Of a stretch of DNA of 64,000 bases, positions 63,828 through 64,000 are shown piece by piece. Within the stretch, counting starts at the first letter, position 1; each line of letters opens with the position of its first letter. This DNA is from Mitsuaria chitosanitabida ATCC BAA-476 = NBRC 102408 (lineage in GTDB: Bacteria > Pseudomonadota > Gammaproteobacteria > Burkholderiales > Burkholderiaceae_C), in assembly GCF_001598255.1 (NCBI RefSeq), contig NZ_BCYP01000035.1, positions 1 to 64,000 on the forward strand, read 5' to 3'. The notes under the pieces were generated by a model. The model was not told the DNA's origin, did not search any database, and saw only the letters and a program-made list of their open reading frames with translations. The position numbers and the translations under genes are program-made.

Positions 63828-63852
63828 AAGCCCCGCTGGTCGGGGCTTTTTT
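63828..63852 (+). terminator. Rho-independent terminator of bfr
   Basis: Arms aagccccg and cggggctt around ctggt, followed by six Ts. It lies 25 bases after the bfr stop. Confidence 0.9.
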
Positions 63853-63934
63853 GCGTCCGGGCCAGGGATGGCGCCCGCTGCCGCCGGGCGACGTGAACGA
63901 TGTCACCGGCGTTTCTCCGACGCCGCGAAGGGCT

Positions 63935-63965
63935 AATTGAGAGGAATTCGCGTTTACGTTAGTAT
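63935..63965 (+). promoter_or_regulatory. Fur-like promoter of a gene beyond the right edge
   Basis: TTGAGA (63937-63942) and TAGTAT (63960-63965) are spaced 17 bases. The sequence aattgagaggaattcgcgttt resembles the hemP Fur box (tgagaacgattcgc). The controlled gene is outside the window. Confidence 0.55.
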
Positions 63966-64000
63966 CTCGGTCATCCCAGGTTCCGCCTGATTCGCCGACG

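Overview
The window is GC-rich DNA with a dense, largely single-copy gene layout and many overlapping stop/start codons. It looks like the chromosome of a betaproteobacterium, most likely order Burkholderiales and perhaps close to Roseateles/Mitsuaria. This placement is an inference from base composition and gene content (GH16 glucanase with a CBM56-like module, heme operon headed by hemP, MesX/MesD methionine module, chrBA). No rRNA or tRNA gene is present to settle it, and I saw no CRISPR array or complete mobile element.

Layout. 1-5 kb is accessory DNA: a large SF1 helicase-nuclease gene cut by an in-frame stop codon, an Imm35-like immunity protein overlapping a small HD (SpoT/MESH1-like) hydrolase, and an IS5-type transposase remnant. 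5-14 kb holds an M61 peptidase, a serine/threonine dehydratase, an Rnk-like protein, a secreted GH16 glucanase behind LacI-type operators, a VOC/AraC pair and a TAXI-type binding protein. 14.0-15.2 kb encodes a putative HExxH metallopeptidase with a disordered N-terminus. At 15.87 kb an AraC regulator and an SDR dehydrogenase, both lacking their 5' parts, meet head to head.

16.5-20.3 kb is a methionine module: metR, an FMN reductase, mesX (DUF1852) and mesD (core methionine synthase). eutBC and a pirin follow. A secreted protein, a LytS-type kinase and a LytTR regulator then form a tightly overlapping operon (24.0-26.3 kb). 26.3-31 kb is a looser region of small genes, gene fragments and a 36-bp direct repeat, plus an RRM protein and a PHB-depolymerase-like esterase. 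32.2-36.7 kb carries two regulator/target units with visible control sites: a MerR regulator with a 19-bp-spacer promoter driving an epimerase-like gene, and a TetR regulator divergent from a TetX-like flavin monooxygenase.

37-49 kb contains small proteins, a lipoprotein penicillin-acylase-family enzyme, an LprI-domain protein, a serine hydrolase, the chromate operon chrBA, and a SleB-like cell-wall hydrolase followed by exported proteins (a possible effector/immunity arrangement). 49-52.5 kb has small accessory genes and a broken AraC-GyrI regulator. 52.7 kb onward holds a POT transporter and then a nine-gene minus-strand heme-uptake locus (hemP, receptor, hemS, hmuT, hmuU, hmuV, tonB, DUF2325 protein) under a Fur-type promoter, with a divergent bacterioferritin and a second Fur-like promoter at the right edge.

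A recurring theme is gene decay by small events: one nonsense codon, two fragment-to-fragment deletion junctions, one frameshift/deletion and one IS remnant.
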